This document shows positions 9,795-21,339 of a stretch of 64,000 bases of DNA, piece after piece. Under the pieces are notes generated by a model. The model was not told the DNA's origin, did no database searches, and was given only the letters and a program-made list of their open reading frames with translations. The DNA comes from Roseateles puraquae (GTDB taxonomy: Bacteria > Pseudomonadota > Gammaproteobacteria > Burkholderiales > Burkholderiaceae_C). The position numbers were made by a program, and so were the translations under genes. The first letter of the stretch is position 1, and each line of letters opens with the position of its first letter. The DNA lies in the NCBI RefSeq assembly GCF_002205845.1, contig NZ_NISI01000009.1, positions 170,051 through 234,050 of the forward strand, written 5' to 3'.

Positions 9795-11687
9795 TCAGAA
9801 CTTGAAGTTGCCGTCGTTGCGCGAGACGCTGCCGCTGGCGCAGCTGGTGAACTCGCGGTTGCCGCTGCCGGTGGCCTGGTTGCTTTCCCAGACGGCGGTG
9901 GACCCGTTCCACTTGACGTACTTGTACTGAATGGCGGCACCCGCGGGCAGGGCGACGGTGCCGGTCCATGGCACGTTGGCACCCGAGCCCTGGATGGTCA
10001 AGGCGAAGCCCGAGCCGGGGGCCCACGCGCCCAGGCCCGTGACATTGCCGACCACGCGCAGGTTCTGGCCAAAGGTCGTGTTCGCATTGGCGATGGTGAA
10101 GGTCACCGAGCAGGTGCCGGTGCCGCCCGTGCCGCCGGTGCCGCCGCCCGTGCCGCCGCCGCTGATGGCCTGGCCGGTGTAGATCGCCACCGCCGGATTG
10201 GCCCCGCTGTTGTTGGCCGGCACTGTGAAGCTGGCGTTGCCGCTGGCGTCCACCGTGACGGTGTCGGCGGTGCAGCCGGTGCCCGCAGCGTTCTTGTTGC
10301 CGTTGATGACATTGCAGTAGGTGCCGGCCGGCAGGCCGGTGGCGAAGGTGCGCGTCCAGGCGCTGCTGCTGTTGTTCAGCGCCACGAAGCCGACGTTGCC
10401 GCGGCTGAAGGCCACCTGGTTGCCGTTGTTGCCCACGATCCAGTTCTGCTGCGCCTGACCCGTGGCCGCGTTGCGGAAGGCCACCATGTTGGCCAGTGGC
10501 GTCCAGCGGTGCGCGAAGTCCCACACCACATTGATCTGCGGCACGCCGCCGCTGTAGGGGCTGGTGGTCGGGCGGTCCGCGTCGGTGTTGCTGAACTTGA
10601 ACCCGGAGTAGAGCTGCGCCTCGCCGTAGCCCTGGGCCAGCATGAAGATGTTGGCCAGGGTGTAGCGCTGGTTGGCGCCGTCATTGCCGTTGGCGTTGTT
10701 GATGTTGAGCGAGCCGCCGTTGCGTTCGGTGTCCCAGTTGGTGATGAACACGGTCGCGTTCTGCGGCTGGATGAAGCCCCAGCTGCCGCCCCAGTTGCCC
10801 CAGGTGCCCATCACCGACGGGATGCTGGCCAGGTTCAGGCCGTTGTTGTTGCGGAAGACGTCGCGCATGGCCGACGTGAACTGGAACTCGTTGAGCGTGC
10901 CGATCGGGAAGTAGCTCGGTCGATCAACCTCGCCGTCATTGATGATCTCCTGCGTCACCCAGATCGGCTCGCCCTGCAGCGTCTTCGGATACGCCGCCTT
11001 CACGGCGCTCATGATGGACGTCCAGGCCGAGGCAGGCATGTGCTTGGCCGCATCGATGCGAAAGCCGTCCACGCCCATCGCCAGCAGCGACTTCAGGTAA
11101 TTGACGATCTGGCCCTGTACATAGCTGCTCTCGGTGGCCAGGTCGGGCAGGCCGCCCAGACGGCAGTTCTGCACGTTGCTGCGGCCGGCGGGCGAGTTGT
11201 AGTCCTCCGGGTTGATGTTGCAGTTGGCGTGGAAGTCGTTGGCGCTGAAGAAGGGGTAGCTCAGCGTCGCGGCGTTCCATGTGGAGCCGTCGGTGGCGGT
11301 GCCGCTGCCATCGGCCATCTGGTTGACCACGATGTCGGCATACACCCGCACGCCCGCCGTGTGGCAGGCATTGATCATGGCTTGCAGTTGGGCGGGCGTA
11401 CCCATGCGGCTGGTGAGGTTGGCGTAGTTCACCGGCTGGTAGACGCCCCACCAGCCGTTGGCCACCTTGGACGCGCCGGGTGGCGAGATCTGTACGCCGC
11501 CGAAGCCCTTTGGGCCCAGCCACTGGGTGCATTCGGTGGCGATGTCGGGCCAGCTCCATTCGAACATCTGGACCGAGGTCGAGTTAGGGTTCAAGGCCAG
11601 CGCTGGCGTCGCGAAGGCCGCAAGGGCGACGCTGGTGGTCAGCGTCAAGGCGTGGGCGAGCCGTTGGCTCAAGGGCAGCTTGTGCAT
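9795..11687 (-). CDS. Secreted GH13 alpha-amylase with C-terminal CBM20 starch-binding domain
   Basis: A 630-residue exported enzyme predicted to hydrolyse alpha-1,4 links in starch. The signal peptide ends near ALA31. The GH13 barrel resembles the animal/Streptomyces amylase type: region II DGFRIDAAKH (nucleophile D212), region III WVTQE (acid/base E247) and region IV FITNWD (D319). A Gly/Thr-rich linker leads to a CBM20-like domain (about 527-630). Two normally conserved histidines are replaced: region I has Q123 (NQM rather than NHM) and region IV has W318 (NWD rather than NHD). The frame is open to 11804, but the ATG at 11687 gives a proper signal peptide. It is divergent from the HD-GYP gene. 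Confidence 0.93.
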   Translation of the reverse strand: MHKLPLSQRLAHALTLTTSVALAAFATPALALNPNSTSVQMFEWSWPDIATECTQWLGPKGFGGVQISPPGASKVANGWWGVYQPVNYANLTSRMGTPAQLQAMINACHTAGVRVYADIVVNQMADGSGTATDGSTWNAATLSYPFFSANDFHANCNINPEDYNSPAGRSNVQNCRLGGLPDLATESSYVQGQIVNYLKSLLAMGVDGFRIDAAKHMPASAWTSIMSAVKAAYPKTLQGEPIWVTQEIINDGEVDRPSYFPIGTLNEFQFTSAMRDVFRNNNGLNLASIPSVMGTWGNWGGSWGFIQPQNATVFITNWDTERNGGSLNINNANGNDGANQRYTLANIFMLAQGYGEAQLYSGFKFSNTDADRPTTSPYSGGVPQINVVWDFAHRWTPLANMVAFRNAATGQAQQNWIVGNNGNQVAFSRGNVGFVALNNSSSAWTRTFATGLPAGTYCNVINGNKNAAGTGCTADTVTVDASGNASFTVPANNSGANPAVAIYTGQAISGGGTGGGTGGTGGTGTCSVTFTIANANTTFGQNLRVVGNVTGLGAWAPGSGFALTIQGSGANVPWTGTVALPAGAAIQYKYVKWNGSTAVWESNQATGSGNREFTSCASGSVSRNDGNFKF

Positions 11688-12113
11688 GGTCTGTCTCCGT
11701 TGTGATCTGCCGCTCTCGGTGTGGAGCGGCTGTACCAGCCAGTCGAGGGCGCGCCCCGGCCGCACTCCCGGCGCCTGCCGGAAGCAGGCGAACTCTAGGC
11801 ACAAGCAGCTGTGGAAAATGTAGGAATACTACTTATCGGGTCTTGGTGTCGCTGAAAGAATGGTCATTAAAAGCTTGAAAACGGATCATTTGCCGTTTCA
11901 TGGGCGAGGCAGATGATGTAGTTTGGTAACAATTTTGCGGGTTGCGGCGTGGGCTGGCGGCGTGCCGAATCTGCGCAGCAGCGCCTCAGTCGGGAAGAAT
12001 TCCCGCCGCCTGCATGTGTTGTGTTGAGCGCCCTCCGGCGCAACACCTGCCACCGGTATCCCGGCCTAACATCGGCCCGCCGCGCCGGGTGGCTGGCGTC
12101 AGGTGAGGGCGTC
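11688..12113. promoter_or_regulatory. 426-bp divergent intergenic region between amylase and HD-GYP genes
   Basis: No convincing gene lies here. The central part (about 11815-11940) is clearly richer in A+T than its surroundings and must contain both promoters. A 7-bp hairpin (CGCCTGC at 11772-11778, GCAGGCG at 11784-11790) would lie in the amylase mRNA leader. No palindrome as clear as a LacI-type operator is visible, so the amylase regulator cannot be named. Confidence 0.5.
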
Positions 12114-13235
12114 ATGCGAACTTCGGAACAGGTGTTGAACCAGGCGGAGATCGAGCGGTCCGGGCTGGGGGCGCGCATTCAAAGCCTGCATGCCATCCTG
12201 TCGGCGCGTTACCCCTTCATCGGGCGCATCGCGCTGGCGGTCTATGACCCCGGCACCGACCTGCTCAAGACCTTTGTCAGCAGCAACGACGGCGGCCCGG
12301 CGCTTCAGCGCTACGAGGCCGCGCTGGCCCAGGTGCCGTCTCTGGCCAGCCTGCGGGACACGCGGAGCCCGCGGGTGGTGGACGACATCGACGATCGCTA
12401 CCCCGCCGCCTCCACCCATACCGACTGGCTCAAGGCCCACCACTTTCGCAGCAGCTACACCCTGCCCATCTTCCGTGGGGCCGATCTCTCGGCCTTCCTG
12501 TTCTTCGACTCCACCACACGGGCCGCGTTCACGCCAACGGTGCGCGCCGTGCTGGATCAGTTCGCCGACATCATCACCCAGCTCTACCTGCTGCGGCTGT
12601 CAGCGGTGCAGCACCTCATCGGCGCGGTCGACATCGCCACCGGCCTGGCCCGCATCCGTGACGTCGAGACCGGGCGCCACCTGGAGCGCATGGCCAAGTA
12701 TTCGCGCCTCATCGCCCGCGGCGTGGCCGAGCGATACGGGCTGAGCGACGAGGCGGTGGAGTACCTGCACCTCTTCGCGCCACTGCATGACATCGGCAAG
12801 GTCGGCATCCCGGATGCGATCCTGCTCAAGCCCGGCAAGCTCGATGCCGACGAGTGGGCACTCATGCAGCAGCATGTGCGCATCGGCGAGCAGCTCATCG
12901 ACCACATCATTGGCGACCTGGGCCTGCAGGGTGACGAGGCTGCGACGCTCATGCGCGACGTGGTCGCCGGCCACCATGAGCGCGGCGATGGCAGTGGCTA
13001 CCCGCGCGGCCTGCGGATGGCGGACATCCCGGTGGCGGCCCGCATCGTGGCGGTGGCCGACATGTACGACGCGTTGTCCTCCGCCCGGCCGTACAAGGCG
13101 CCTTGGGATGAGGCCCGTTGTGCCGAGGAGCTCCGTGCGCAGGTCGGCCGCGGGTTGACCGATGCTGCCTGCGTAGAGGCGCTGCTGGGCAATGACGCAG
13201 CCCGGCGCGAGATCCGGGAGCGCTACGCGGACTGA
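12114..13235 (+). CDS. GAF-like plus HD-GYP cyclic-di-GMP phosphodiesterase
   Basis: A 373-residue cytosolic protein. Residues about 20-160 look like a GAF sensory domain. Residues about 175-370 are an HD-GYP domain with the metal-binding HD in PLHDIGKVG (225-226), HH in VAGHHERGDGSGYP, and the GYP triad at 295-297. HD-GYP domains hydrolyse cyclic-di-GMP to pGpG or GMP. The frame is open from 11949, but the upstream part is low-complexity and rich in Arg, so I chose the ATG at 12114. It precedes ligA by 60 bp and is divergent from the amylase gene. No membrane segment is seen, so the ligand should be intracellular. Confidence 0.9.
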   Translation: MRTSEQVLNQAEIERSGLGARIQSLHAILSARYPFIGRIALAVYDPGTDLLKTFVSSNDGGPALQRYEAALAQVPSLASLRDTRSPRVVDDIDDRYPAASTHTDWLKAHHFRSSYTLPIFRGADLSAFLFFDSTTRAAFTPTVRAVLDQFADIITQLYLLRLSAVQHLIGAVDIATGLARIRDVETGRHLERMAKYSRLIARGVAERYGLSDEAVEYLHLFAPLHDIGKVGIPDAILLKPGKLDADEWALMQQHVRIGEQLIDHIIGDLGLQGDEAATLMRDVVAGHHERGDGSGYPRGLRMADIPVAARIVAVADMYDALSSARPYKAPWDEARCAEELRAQVGRGLTDAACVEALLGNDAARREIRERYAD

Positions 13236-16218
<2,983 letters not shown>

Positions 16219-16313
16219 GGGCAGGCTCCGTTGATGTGTTTCGATTGTGGAACGGACTGTTTGCATTTTGTGGCTGTTCCTCGGAAATGGAACTCCCTAC
16301 AGTCGCGGCCACC
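16219..16313. promoter_or_regulatory. LysR/pirin divergent promoter with GTTCC/GGAAC repeats
   Basis: The 95-bp gap carries GGAAC (16249-16253), GTTCC (16276-16280) and GGAAC (16289-16293). The last two form an inverted repeat with an 8-base spacer. Spaced inverted elements between a LysR gene and its divergent target are where LysR proteins normally bind. The exact operator is a guess. Confidence 0.4.
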
Positions 16314-17141
16314 ATGTCAACGCTTCGACTGCTGCAGGCCCAACGGCACCGCATCGGCACCGGCTTTCAGGCCGAGGGCTGGCGCGAGCCTGTGGCCGTG
16401 CTCGATCCGTTCATCATGGTGGATCACTTCCGCATGCGCGAGGCGGTGTTCGCGCCCCATCCGCATGCTGGGTTTTCGGCCGTGACCTATCTGTTCGACG
16501 ACTCGGCGACGGCCGTCATCAGCCGCGACTCGCTCGGCGGTGAGTACGACATCCTCCCCGGCGGACTGCATTGGTCCTTGGCCGGTCGCGGTTTGATCCA
16601 CGATGAATATCCGGCAGACGCCGGCGGCGAGGCCCACGGCCTGCAGCTGTTCGTGAACCTGCCAGCCGAGCAGAAGCTGCGTGAACCGGCCGTGATGCGG
16701 CTGTCACCCGAGCAGATGCCGCGCCGCAGCGGCGACGGCTGGTCGGCCGTGCAGGTCTTCGGCGGCACGGCCGAACTCGCCTTGCCCTGGCCGACCGCGC
16801 TCGCGGTGGTCGATGTGCAGCCGGGTGCCCTTTACCCGCTGACCTTGGCGGCCGGCGAACAGGGCTTTGCCCTCGTCGTGCACGGCCGTGGCCACGCGGG
16901 TGACCTGCCGGTTGCTCCGGGGCAGGCCGTGCACCTGGCTGGGCCGGCTGCCGCCGTGATCAAGGCCGAGACCGTGCTGCGGCTGGCGGTGTGCTCCGGC
17001 CGCCCGCTGCAGGAACCCGTCGTGCGGCATGGCCCTTTCGTGATGAACGACGAGGGCCAGATTGTGGCCGCCCTGCAGCGATATCAAACCGGCGCGATGG
17101 GCCGCCTGCCTGCCCGTCACCTCTCCAACGAACAACGATGA
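16314..17141 (+). CDS. Pirin-family cupin protein
   Basis: A 275-residue bicupin of the pirin family. Family members bind a metal through the N-terminal cupin; some have quercetinase activity and others act as stress or redox-responsive factors. The N-terminal cupin shows HPHAGF and GRGLIHDEYP followed by HGLQLFVNLPAEQK, the family core. The ATG at 16314 gives a typical pirin start. The emrA-like gene begins 29 bp after its stop, so pirin appears to be the first gene of an efflux operon divergent from the LysR gene. The actual substrate is unknown. Confidence 0.88.
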   Translation: MSTLRLLQAQRHRIGTGFQAEGWREPVAVLDPFIMVDHFRMREAVFAPHPHAGFSAVTYLFDDSATAVISRDSLGGEYDILPGGLHWSLAGRGLIHDEYPADAGGEAHGLQLFVNLPAEQKLREPAVMRLSPEQMPRRSGDGWSAVQVFGGTAELALPWPTALAVVDVQPGALYPLTLAAGEQGFALVVHGRGHAGDLPVAPGQAVHLAGPAAAVIKAETVLRLAVCSGRPLQEPVVRHGPFVMNDEGQIVAALQRYQTGAMGRLPARHLSNEQR

Positions 17142-17170
17142 ACGCCTGACTCCAGGCCCCAAGGACTGCC

Positions 17171-18274
17171 ATGAACGCACCTCAAGACAAAGCCTCTGCC
17201 GCGCCTCAGCCTGCCGACAACGGCAAGAAGAGCGGCCCGCCCGTGCCGTTGATGATCGTCGGCGCGCTGTTGCTGATCGGGGGCATCGGCCTGGGCGGTC
17301 GCATGTGGTGGCGCAGCCAGCATTTCGTCGAGACCGACAACGCCTTCGTCGCCGGCCGTATCCACCCGGTGGCCACCCGGGTGGCCGGCGTGGTCACCGA
17401 GATGCGCATGCAGGACAACGCGGTCGTCAAGGCTGGTGACGTGCTGCTGCGGCTGGACCCGGCGGACGCCGCGGTGCAGATCGAGCGGCTGAAGGCGCAG
17501 GTCGCGCAGGCTGACGCGGCCATCGCCACCAGCGGCGCGCAGGTGGCGCAGGCCAAGGCACAAGCGGCCGCGACCGGCTCGCAAGTGGCCCAGGCCGAGG
17601 CGGTGCTGGCCCGCACCGAGCTGGACGCCAAGCGCAGCCAGGCCCTGTTCGGTGCCGAACTGCGCGCCACCAGCAAGCAGGAACTCGATGCCGCCCTGGC
17701 TGCCCGTGACGTCGCCCGCGCCGACCTGGCAGCCCGCAAGGCCAGCGCCAATGCGGCCAAGGAGGCTGTGGCCGCCGCCGAGAGTGCCCGCCAGTCGGCC
17801 GCGGCGCAAAAGGCTGCCACGCTCGCCCAATTGAAGGATGCCCAGAATCAGCTTGGCTATGTGGAGGTCAAGGCAGCGAGTGACGGCCGCATCGGCAAGC
17901 GCACGGTCGAGGTGGGCCAGCGCGTGCAGCCCGGGCAGCAGCTCGCCGCCATCGTCGAGCCCGAGACCTGGATCGTGGCCAACTTCAAGGAAACCCAGCT
18001 GGCTCGCATGAAGCCCGGCCAGAAGGTGCATGTGAAGGTGGACGCCTTCCCCGGCCAGGACCTGCTGGCCAAGGTCGACAGCTTCTCGCCCGCGTCCGGT
18101 GCCAGCTTCGCGCTGCTGCCGCCCGACAACGCCACCGGCAACTTCACCAAGATCGTCCAGCGTGTGCCGGTCAAGCTGGTGTTCGAGCCCGAGAGCCTGA
18201 AGGCCCTCGGCGAGGCAGCGAACCGCATCGTGCCGGGGCTGTCCGTCCAGGTCGAAGTGGAAGTCAAAGAGTAA
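17171..18274 (+). CDS. emrA: EmrA/HlyD-type membrane fusion protein
   Basis: A 367-residue periplasmic adaptor of a tripartite drug efflux pump. It has a cytoplasmic head, one N-terminal membrane helix (about 28-48), a biotinyl-lipoyl-like part (TDNAFVAGRIHPVATRVAG), a long Ala/Gln-rich alpha-hairpin (about 105-225) and a beta-barrel domain containing WIVANFKETQL, the EmrA signature. It would link the downstream EmrB permease to the outer membrane factor. The genes are 12 and 17 bp apart, so they form one operon. Confidence 0.92.
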   Translation: MNAPQDKASAAPQPADNGKKSGPPVPLMIVGALLLIGGIGLGGRMWWRSQHFVETDNAFVAGRIHPVATRVAGVVTEMRMQDNAVVKAGDVLLRLDPADAAVQIERLKAQVAQADAAIATSGAQVAQAKAQAAATGSQVAQAEAVLARTELDAKRSQALFGAELRATSKQELDAALAARDVARADLAARKASANAAKEAVAAAESARQSAAAQKAATLAQLKDAQNQLGYVEVKAASDGRIGKRTVEVGQRVQPGQQLAAIVEPETWIVANFKETQLARMKPGQKVHVKVDAFPGQDLLAKVDSFSPASGASFALLPPDNATGNFTKIVQRVPVKLVFEPESLKALGEAANRIVPGLSVQVEVEVKE

Positions 18275-18286
18275 GCCGGGGCCGGC

Positions 18287-19870
18287 ATGGGCAACGAAAA
18301 CTACCTGCCACCGCCGCCTGGCGAGAAGGTCAGCGGGCGCACCTGGCTTGCCGTGCTGGCCAGCCTGCTGGGCGCCTTCATGGCGGTGCTGGACATCGCC
18401 ATCACCAACTCGTCGCTGCGCGACATCCTCGGTGCGCTGTCGGCCACGCAGGAAGAGGGCTCTTGGATCTCCAGCGCCTATCTCGTGGCCGAGATCGTCG
18501 TCATCCCGCTCGCGGGCTTCCTGGCGATGGTGTTCTCGACGCGCCGCTACCTGATCGTCAACGTGGTGCTGTTCCTGGTCTTCAGCACGCTGTGCGGCAT
18601 GGCCTGGAGCCTGGAGAGCATGATCGCCTTCCGCGCCGCGCAGGGCTTCACCGGCGGCGTGATGATCCCGATGGCGATGACGCTGGTCACACGCAAGCTG
18701 CCGCTGAAGAAGCGCCCGATCGGCCTCGCTCTGTTCGGCATGACGGCCACGCTGGCCCCGACGCTGGGCCCGACGGTGGGTGGCTACCTGACCGAGCTCT
18801 ACGGCTGGCCCAGCATCTTCTACATCAACTGGGTGCCGGGTGTGCTGCTGGTGCTGGGCGTGAGCATCGGCCTGGACAAGGAGCCGATGAACCTCAAGCT
18901 GCTGCGCGATGTGGACTGGTGGGGCATCGTCTTCATGGCGGTGGGCCTGGGCTCGCTGACCGCGATGCTGGAAGAGGGCAACGCCAAGGACTGGTTCCAG
19001 AGCCGCTTCATCATCACGGCGGCCGTGCTGGCGGTGGCGGGCATCTATGGCTGGGCCTGGCGCGGCCTGACCCGCAAGAACACCTTCATCGACCTGCACA
19101 TCCTCGGGCGGCCGAGCTTCCTGATCGCCGGCGTCATCGCGTTCACCACCGGCATGGGGCTGTACGGCTCGGCCTTCATCCTGCCGCTGTACCTCGGGCA
19201 GATCGCCAACTACACGCCGATGCAGATCGGCCTGGTGATCATGTGGATGGGCCTGCCACAGCTCTTCATCATGCCGTTCGCGGCCAAGCTGTCGACCAAG
19301 CTGGACAACCGCGTGATGATGAGCCTGGGCCTGGCGCTGTTCGCAACGTCCTGCTTCATGAACACCCACATGAGTGCCGACACCGCCGGCCCCGAGCTGA
19401 TCGCGGCGCAGATCGTGCGGGCGCTGGGCCAGCCGCTGATCATGATCACGCTGACCAATTTCGCCGTGAACGGCATCCCGCCGAACCTGCTGCCCAGCGC
19501 CTCGGGCATGTTCAACATGATGCGCAACCTCGGCGGCTCGGTGGGCATCGCCACGCTGGCCACGCTGCTGACCAACCGCGAGCACCTGCACAGCGCCCGC
19601 ATCGGCGAGGCCGTCAACCTCTATGAGCCCGCCACCCAGGCCCGGCTCGATGCCCTGGCGCAGAACTTCTCAGCCAAGGGCTTCGATCCGGTCGCCGCGC
19701 AAGACATGGCCCTCAAGGCGCTGGACAACGTCGTGCGCCGTGAGAGTTTCGTGATGGCCTACAACGACGCCTTCCTCATCCTCGGTATCGCGCTGGTCAG
19801 CTGCGTGGCCATTGTCTGGATGAGCAAGAAGGTGATGGGCGGCGCTGCGTCGGCGGAAGCCGCTCACTGA
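18287..19870 (+). CDS. emrB: EmrB/QacA-type (DHA2) MFS drug-efflux permease
   Basis: A 527-residue inner membrane drug:H+ antiporter with the 14 membrane helices expected of the DHA2 family. Motifs include LDIAITNSSL in helix 1, MAMTLVTRKLP after helix 4 and the antiporter motif C region GPTVGGYLTE. It pairs with the EmrA-like adaptor upstream and the outer membrane factor downstream to export hydrophobic toxins across both membranes. The start ATG at 18287 lies 12 bp after emrA. The substrate range is not predictable from sequence. Confidence 0.93.
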   Translation: MGNENYLPPPPGEKVSGRTWLAVLASLLGAFMAVLDIAITNSSLRDILGALSATQEEGSWISSAYLVAEIVVIPLAGFLAMVFSTRRYLIVNVVLFLVFSTLCGMAWSLESMIAFRAAQGFTGGVMIPMAMTLVTRKLPLKKRPIGLALFGMTATLAPTLGPTVGGYLTELYGWPSIFYINWVPGVLLVLGVSIGLDKEPMNLKLLRDVDWWGIVFMAVGLGSLTAMLEEGNAKDWFQSRFIITAAVLAVAGIYGWAWRGLTRKNTFIDLHILGRPSFLIAGVIAFTTGMGLYGSAFILPLYLGQIANYTPMQIGLVIMWMGLPQLFIMPFAAKLSTKLDNRVMMSLGLALFATSCFMNTHMSADTAGPELIAAQIVRALGQPLIMITLTNFAVNGIPPNLLPSASGMFNMMRNLGGSVGIATLATLLTNREHLHSARIGEAVNLYEPATQARLDALAQNFSAKGFDPVAAQDMALKALDNVVRRESFVMAYNDAFLILGIALVSCVAIVWMSKKVMGGAASAEAAH

Positions 19871-19887
19871 ATCCGGGAGATCAACAC

Positions 19888-21327
19888 ATGATCCGACTCA
19901 ACACTGTTCTCACCCTGGTCGCCACGGCGGCCCTGACCGCCTGCACCACGCTCGGCCCCAATTACCAGGCGCCGGCCCCGAATGCGCCTGCCAACTATCG
20001 CGCGGTGGCCTCCTCCGCGGGTGCCGAGCTCCAGCGCGACTGGTGGCTGGTGTTTGGCGACGCCCAGCTCAATGCCCTCGAAGCCCAGGCCTTGCAGGCC
20101 AGCCCGACGCTCGCCGCTGCGGCGGCGCGCATCCAGCGGGCACGCGCCGTGTTCGGTGCCACGCAGGCCGACGAACTGCCGCGCGTGGACGTCGGCGCCT
20201 CGGCCGGCGGCCTGCGCACCTCGGCCAAGGCCACGACCACCCCGGTGCTCAATGGCCGCGCGATCACCTTCGAAGGCGAAAGCTTCGGCCTGCAGGCCAG
20301 CATCGGCTGGGAGCTGGACCTTTGGGGCCGCGTGAAGCGCCAGGCCGAAAGCGCCCAGGCACAGCTGGATGCGTCCACGCTGGATGCCGCCGCCGCCCGC
20401 GTGGCACTGACAACCGACGTCGCGGCGGCCTACTGGCAGTGGCGCGCGCTGGCTGACGAGGCGGCTGCCTTGCAGCGCCTGCGCGACAGCCGCGCCAAGG
20501 CCTTCCAGGTGGCGCAGACGCGCTTTGATGCTGGCGCCTCCACGACGCAGGATCTCGAGCGAGTGCGCGCCGAGCTCGCGGCGGCCGACGCCGACGTGGC
20601 CGACCTGCCGCGCCGCCAGGCCCTGGTGCTCAACCAGATCGCCGCCCTGACGGGACAGGCCGCGGCTGACTTGAAGCTGGAGGCCAACGGCACGCTGCCG
20701 CTGCCGCCGGCCATCCGCGCCGGCCTGCCGTCCGAACTGCTGCAGCGCCGCCCCGACCTGGCCCAGAGCCTGGCCCAGCTGCATGCGGCGACCGCCCAGG
20801 TCGGCATCGCTGAAGCGGCGTTCTACCCCTCCATCAAGCTCACGGGCAGCTTCGGCTATTCCAGCGAAGACCTCGGGTCGCTCATCTCGGCACCGGCGCG
20901 CCTGTACAACATCGGCCCGAGCATCTCGCTGCCGCTGTTCGAGGGCGGGCGCAACAAGGCCAATCTGGCGGGCGCCAAGGCCCAGGTGGACGAGTCGCTC
21001 GCGGGCTTTCGCGGGCGCATGCTGCAAGCGCTGCGCGAGGTGGACGACGCCCTGGCCGAGCTGCAGGGGCGCGCCGCCACGATGGACGCGCAAAACCGCA
21101 CGCTGGCCTCCAGCAGCCAGGCCCTGGCCGTGGCCCGCAGCCGCTATGACAAGGGTGCGGTCAGCTACCTGGACGTGACCGAGGCCGAGCGCACACCACT
21201 GGCCACGGAGCGCGCGCTCGCGCAATTGCGCGGTGCCCAATGGGCGGCCACGGCGCAGCTCGTGAAGGCGCTGGGCGGTGGCTGGGCGCCGGCCGACACC
21301 GCGACGACAGCCTCCGCCGCGCGCTGA
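19888..21327 (+). CDS. NodT/OprM-family outer membrane efflux lipoprotein
   Basis: A 479-residue outer membrane channel of the RND/MFS outer membrane factor family. The lipobox LTAC gives a lipidated cysteine near residue 19, followed by TTLGPNYQAP, the usual start of mature OprM-like proteins. Two outer membrane efflux repeats are visible, with GWELDLWGR in the first and FYPSIKLTGSFGY in the second. It completes the tripartite pump with the two upstream genes. It ends 12 bp from the convergent waaA. Confidence 0.92.
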   Translation: MIRLNTVLTLVATAALTACTTLGPNYQAPAPNAPANYRAVASSAGAELQRDWWLVFGDAQLNALEAQALQASPTLAAAAARIQRARAVFGATQADELPRVDVGASAGGLRTSAKATTTPVLNGRAITFEGESFGLQASIGWELDLWGRVKRQAESAQAQLDASTLDAAAARVALTTDVAAAYWQWRALADEAAALQRLRDSRAKAFQVAQTRFDAGASTTQDLERVRAELAAADADVADLPRRQALVLNQIAALTGQAAADLKLEANGTLPLPPAIRAGLPSELLQRRPDLAQSLAQLHAATAQVGIAEAAFYPSIKLTGSFGYSSEDLGSLISAPARLYNIGPSISLPLFEGGRNKANLAGAKAQVDESLAGFRGRMLQALREVDDALAELQGRAATMDAQNRTLASSSQALAVARSRYDKGAVSYLDVTEAERTPLATERALAQLRGAQWAATAQLVKALGGGWAPADTATTASAAR

Positions 21328-21339
21328 CGCTGGGCCGGC

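Noticed and set aside
17117..19591. 824-codon minus-strand open frame opposite emrA and emrB
   Set aside because: Low-complexity His/Gln/Arg/Ala translation covering two well-defined genes; a codon-bias artefact.
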